Part shown: positions 7,396-8,937 of the stretch, piece by piece
Numbering within the stretch: position 1 is the first letter of the stretch
How the letters are laid out: each line of letters begins with the position of its first letter
Source of the DNA: Lachnospiraceae bacterium
GTDB lineage: Bacteria; Bacillota_A; Clostridia; Lachnospirales; Lachnospiraceae
Length of the DNA: 8,937 nucleotides
Direction of reading: 5' to 3'
Assembly: GCA_016291475.1 (NCBI GenBank)
Contig: JAEEXJ010000114.1
Coordinates: forward strand, 1-8,937
The notes under the pieces: model-generated
The model's input: the letters and a program-made list of their open reading frames with translations, nothing else
The model's database searches: none
What the model was told of the DNA's origin: nothing
Made by a program: the position numbers and the translations under genes

Positions 7396-7406
7396 GTTTA
7401 CAGCCC
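7394..7406 (+). promoter_or_regulatory. Small hairpin at the predicted 5' end of the binding-protein leader
   Basis: GGG at 7394-7396 can pair with CCC at 7404-7406 across TTTACAG. Because transcription is predicted to start at about 7393-7395, this would cap the 5' end of the transcript, a position known to slow RNA decay in Gram-positive bacteria. The stem is only three pairs, so the call is weak; its loop sequence recurs in the third leader hairpin. Confidence 0.3.
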
Positions 7407-7407
7407 G

Positions 7408-7445
7408 ATATATATCCGCAATAAAGCGGGGAATATATATTTTTT
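7408..7445 (+). terminator. Terminator-like hairpin with U-run inside the leader (possible attenuator or mRNA stabiliser)
   Basis: CCGC at 7416-7419 pairs with GCGG at 7426-7429 over the loop AATAAA. ATATATAT at 7408-7415 can extend the stem with ATATATAT at 7433-7440, leaving a three-base GGA bulge at 7430-7432. A run of T ends at 7445. The shape is that of an intrinsic terminator, but the GC core is only four pairs. It lies downstream of the promoter and upstream of the ribosome binding site, so it could end read-through from the operon, attenuate the binding-protein transcript, or simply stabilise it. Confidence 0.45.
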
Positions 7446-7449
7446 ATCA

Positions 7450-7463
7450 GACCTTTACAGGTC
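7450..7463 (+). promoter_or_regulatory. Short hairpin immediately before the binding-protein ribosome binding site
   Basis: GACCT at 7450-7454 pairs perfectly with AGGTC at 7459-7463 across TTAC. It ends one base before the A-rich start of the ribosome binding site, so it should leave the site open or compete with it only slightly. Its apex contains TTTACAG, also found at the apex of the first leader hairpin. Confidence 0.4.
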
Positions 7464-7464
7464 A

Positions 7465-7472
7465 AAAGGAGG
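7465..7472 (+). promoter_or_regulatory. Strong but closely spaced ribosome binding site of the binding-protein gene
   Basis: AAAGGAGG is a near-perfect complement of the 16S rRNA 3' end, but only three bases (ATT) separate it from the ATG at 7476, shorter than the spacing at the other genes here (five to nine). No other in-frame Met fits a lipoprotein signal peptide, so the start is secure. Confidence 0.85.
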
Positions 7473-7475
7473 ATT

Positions 7476-8937
7476 ATGAAGAGAAAGTTTTTGAACCAGA
7501 TCATTGCTGTCGGCGCAACTGCTGCAATGGTCGCAGGAATGGCCGGATGTCAGAATGGCAACACTCCCGTTGAGCCTCAGCCTACCGACACTCCCGCTAC
7601 TCAGGCTCCCGATGACGGAGGTACCACCGATCCTGTTGAGCCCGTAAGTGAGTATGAAGTTCTTACTCATGCTGACGGATCAGCTATCGATCTCGGCGGT
7701 GTTGAAATCTCCATCGTTAACTGGTGGTCAGGAGATCCCTCAGATCCCGTTAATGATTACGAGGAAGCAATGTGGGATTATCGTGAGTGGTGTCAGGAGA
7801 CTTACAACTTCACCGTTAAAGAGACCACTGAGTACGCAGGCGGATCACTTACTTGGAACGATTGCATCCAGCAGTTCACTGACTACGTAACTTCCGGCGG
7901 AGATGACAACTACTACGTATTTACCGGACGTATGTGTGCAGCAGCTACCACCGCTGTTTCATCCGGACTTATGTATGATCTTTCCACCATCGAGTGCCTT
8001 GATTTCAAGTCAAATCCTATCTTCACCAGAAACCAGGTTGATGAGTTCTTTGCATCAGGTGACAGCGTATATACCATGTATGCTACCAGCAACGGATTCG
8101 CAGAGCCTCGTGAAGGAATTTACTTCAACAAGAGAGTTCTTGAGGATGCAGGTATTGATCCTGAGAGCATCTATGATATGCAGGCTGCAGGAACCTGGAC
8201 TTGGGACGCTTGGACCGAGCTCATGGAGAAGGTTCAGAGAGATACCAACAACGATGGTACTCCCGATGTATTCGGATATACCTGTAACTATGATGATGCT
8301 GTTGAAGAGTTCGTACTTTCCAACGGTGCATCTTTAGTAAAGAATGAAGCATCAGGACTCAGAGTTGCATTTGATGACGCTGATACCCAGGAAGCTCTTA
8401 ACTTCTTCCAGGATTGCTGCGCTAACTACGATGCACACCTTTACTATCCCGCTGATGCAGCTTGGGACTTCTACAAGACCGATTGGCTTACCGGAAACAC
8501 TGCTTTCTACATCGGACAGTGGTGGGAGCATGACAACGTAAGAGGTATCGGAGAAGATGGAAGATCTCTTGAGGATGAAGTAGGATTCGTATCCTTCCCT
8601 GTTGGACCTTCTGCAGGAAACAACTTCACCACTTATGCATCTGATAACCTTTACTACATCCCCGGATGCTATGATGCAGATAAGGCATTTGCTTGCGCAT
8701 TCGCTTATATGTGCTTCTATGGCGATACTCCCGGATATGAAGATTTCATCGAGAGCCTTGACGGAATCAAAGCCGGTTCCTATGCATTCTTCGATGATAC
8801 CAGAGCAGTTGATGAGTCTATCGTAAGAATCATCAAGACCGCTGGTTATGAGCCCGCTGAGTCTGTTCCTCAGGTTGATATCGGACCTCAGTTCAGACAT
8901 CATGTAGGTGTTAACGTTGCAGAAGGAACTATCAATG
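7476..8937 (+). CDS. Extracellular solute-binding lipoprotein of the ABC importer (3' end outside window)
   Basis: The substrate-capturing lipoprotein for the adjacent CUT1 permeases, open to the window edge with 487 complete codons visible. Residues 1-24 are a lipoprotein signal peptide and C25 (MAGC) is the predicted lipidated cysteine; Met at the -3 position is less usual than Leu. Residues 26-59 form a flexible Pro/Thr/Asp-rich tether with PVEP twice. The folded part begins near residue 65 and shows family-1 binding-protein features: VNWW at 81-84, EGIYFNKRVLEDAGIDPE, GTWTWDAWTELMEKV, and a calcium-site-like D-x-N-x-D-G-x-x-D at 256-264, common in this family. Trp-rich spots (W83, W84, and later GQWWEHD) would suit stacking against sugar rings. 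Sugar identity cannot be read. It has its own promoter and a strong ribosome binding site, and of about 21 isoleucine codons none is ATA, consistent with high expression. Confidence 0.95.
   Translation, partial: MKRKFLNQIIAVGATAAMVAGMAGCQNGNTPVEPQPTDTPATQAPDDGGTTDPVEPVSEYEVLTHADGSAIDLGGVEISIVNWWSGDPSDPVNDYEEAMWDYREWCQETYNFTVKETTEYAGGSLTWNDCIQQFTDYVTSGGDDNYYVFTGRMCAAATTAVSSGLMYDLSTIECLDFKSNPIFTRNQVDEFFASGDSVYTMYATSNGFAEPREGIYFNKRVLEDAGIDPESIYDMQAAGTWTWDAWTELMEKVQRDTNNDGTPDVFGYTCNYDDAVEEFVLSNGASLVKNEASGLRVAFDDADTQEALNFFQDCCANYDAHLYYPADAAWDFYKTDWLTGNTAFYIGQWWEHDNVRGIGEDGRSLEDEVGFVSFPVGPSAGNNFTTYASDNLYYIPGCYDADKAFACAFAYMCFYGDTPGYEDFIESLDGIKAGSYAFFDDTRAVDESIVRIIKTAGYEPAESVPQVDIGPQFRHHVGVNVAEGTIN

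Noticed and set aside
7354..7475. Riboswitch in the leader of the binding-protein gene
   Set aside because: The leader downstream of the predicted start is only about 80 bases and shows three simple hairpins with no conserved aptamer core that I recognise.
7903..8337. Plus-strand open frame of 144 codons within the binding-protein gene
   Set aside because: It is out of frame with the lipoprotein gene, rich in Ser/Pro/Leu, and has no ribosome binding site or family match that I recognise.
8352..8903. Minus-strand open frame of 183 codons inside the binding-protein gene
   Set aside because: The + strand encodes a clear family-1 binding protein throughout; the reverse frame is Ser/Ile-rich in the way expected when GAT/GAA/ATC-rich sequence is read backwards.
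1..8937. tRNA, rRNA, CRISPR array, insertion sequence or attachment site
   Set aside because: The sequence is almost fully occupied by + strand genes; I saw no spaced direct repeats, transposase-like translation, terminal inverted repeats or tRNA-like folds.

Overview
The window is a single-strand (+) carbohydrate-uptake type locus from a Gram-positive, Clostridia-like bacterium. A Lachnospiraceae/Butyrivibrio-type origin is my best guess, based on moderate G+C, AGGAGG-type ribosome binding sites, lipoprotein and signal-anchor proteins in place of periplasmic ones, and ABC permeases of the CUT1 kind with no ATPase beside them. The species cannot be fixed from the sequence. Almost all of the window is coding, and every convincing gene is on the + strand.

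Layout: (1) the 3' end of a MalG-type ABC permease (1-379), belonging to a transporter that lies mostly upstream; (2) a secreted, membrane-tethered NHL-repeat/TPR protein (385-2037); (3) a five-helix Yip1-family membrane protein (2059-2754); (4) an 865-residue signal-anchored protein that I assign to DUF5696, with features resembling a glycoside-hydrolase barrel (2811-5408); (5) a MalF-type permease (5430-6341); (6) a MalG-type permease (6334-7353) overlapping it by 8 bp; (7) a 122-bp regulatory gap with an extended -10 promoter, an inverted repeat across the -10 and three leader hairpins; (8) a lipoprotein solute-binding protein (7476 to the window edge, incomplete).

The first six genes are tightly packed (gaps of 5, 21, 56 and 21 bp, then an overlap) and look like one operon. 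The binding protein follows in the same direction but has its own promoter, a strong ribosome binding site and cleaner codon usage, as expected if it is made in excess over the membrane parts.

Functional reading (inference): genes 5, 6 and 8 form one CUT1-type importer, probably powered by a shared MsmX-like ATPase encoded elsewhere. Gene 1 belongs to a second importer. Between them sits a trio of envelope proteins of unknown job: an outward-facing propeller/TPR protein, a Yip1 protein, and a cell-surface DUF5696 protein that may be a glycan-cleaving enzyme or an inactive glycan-binding relative. The trio embedded between two permease sets is the most interesting thing here. It could be a surface glycan capture/processing complex feeding two importers, but its substrate and biochemistry cannot be read from the sequence.
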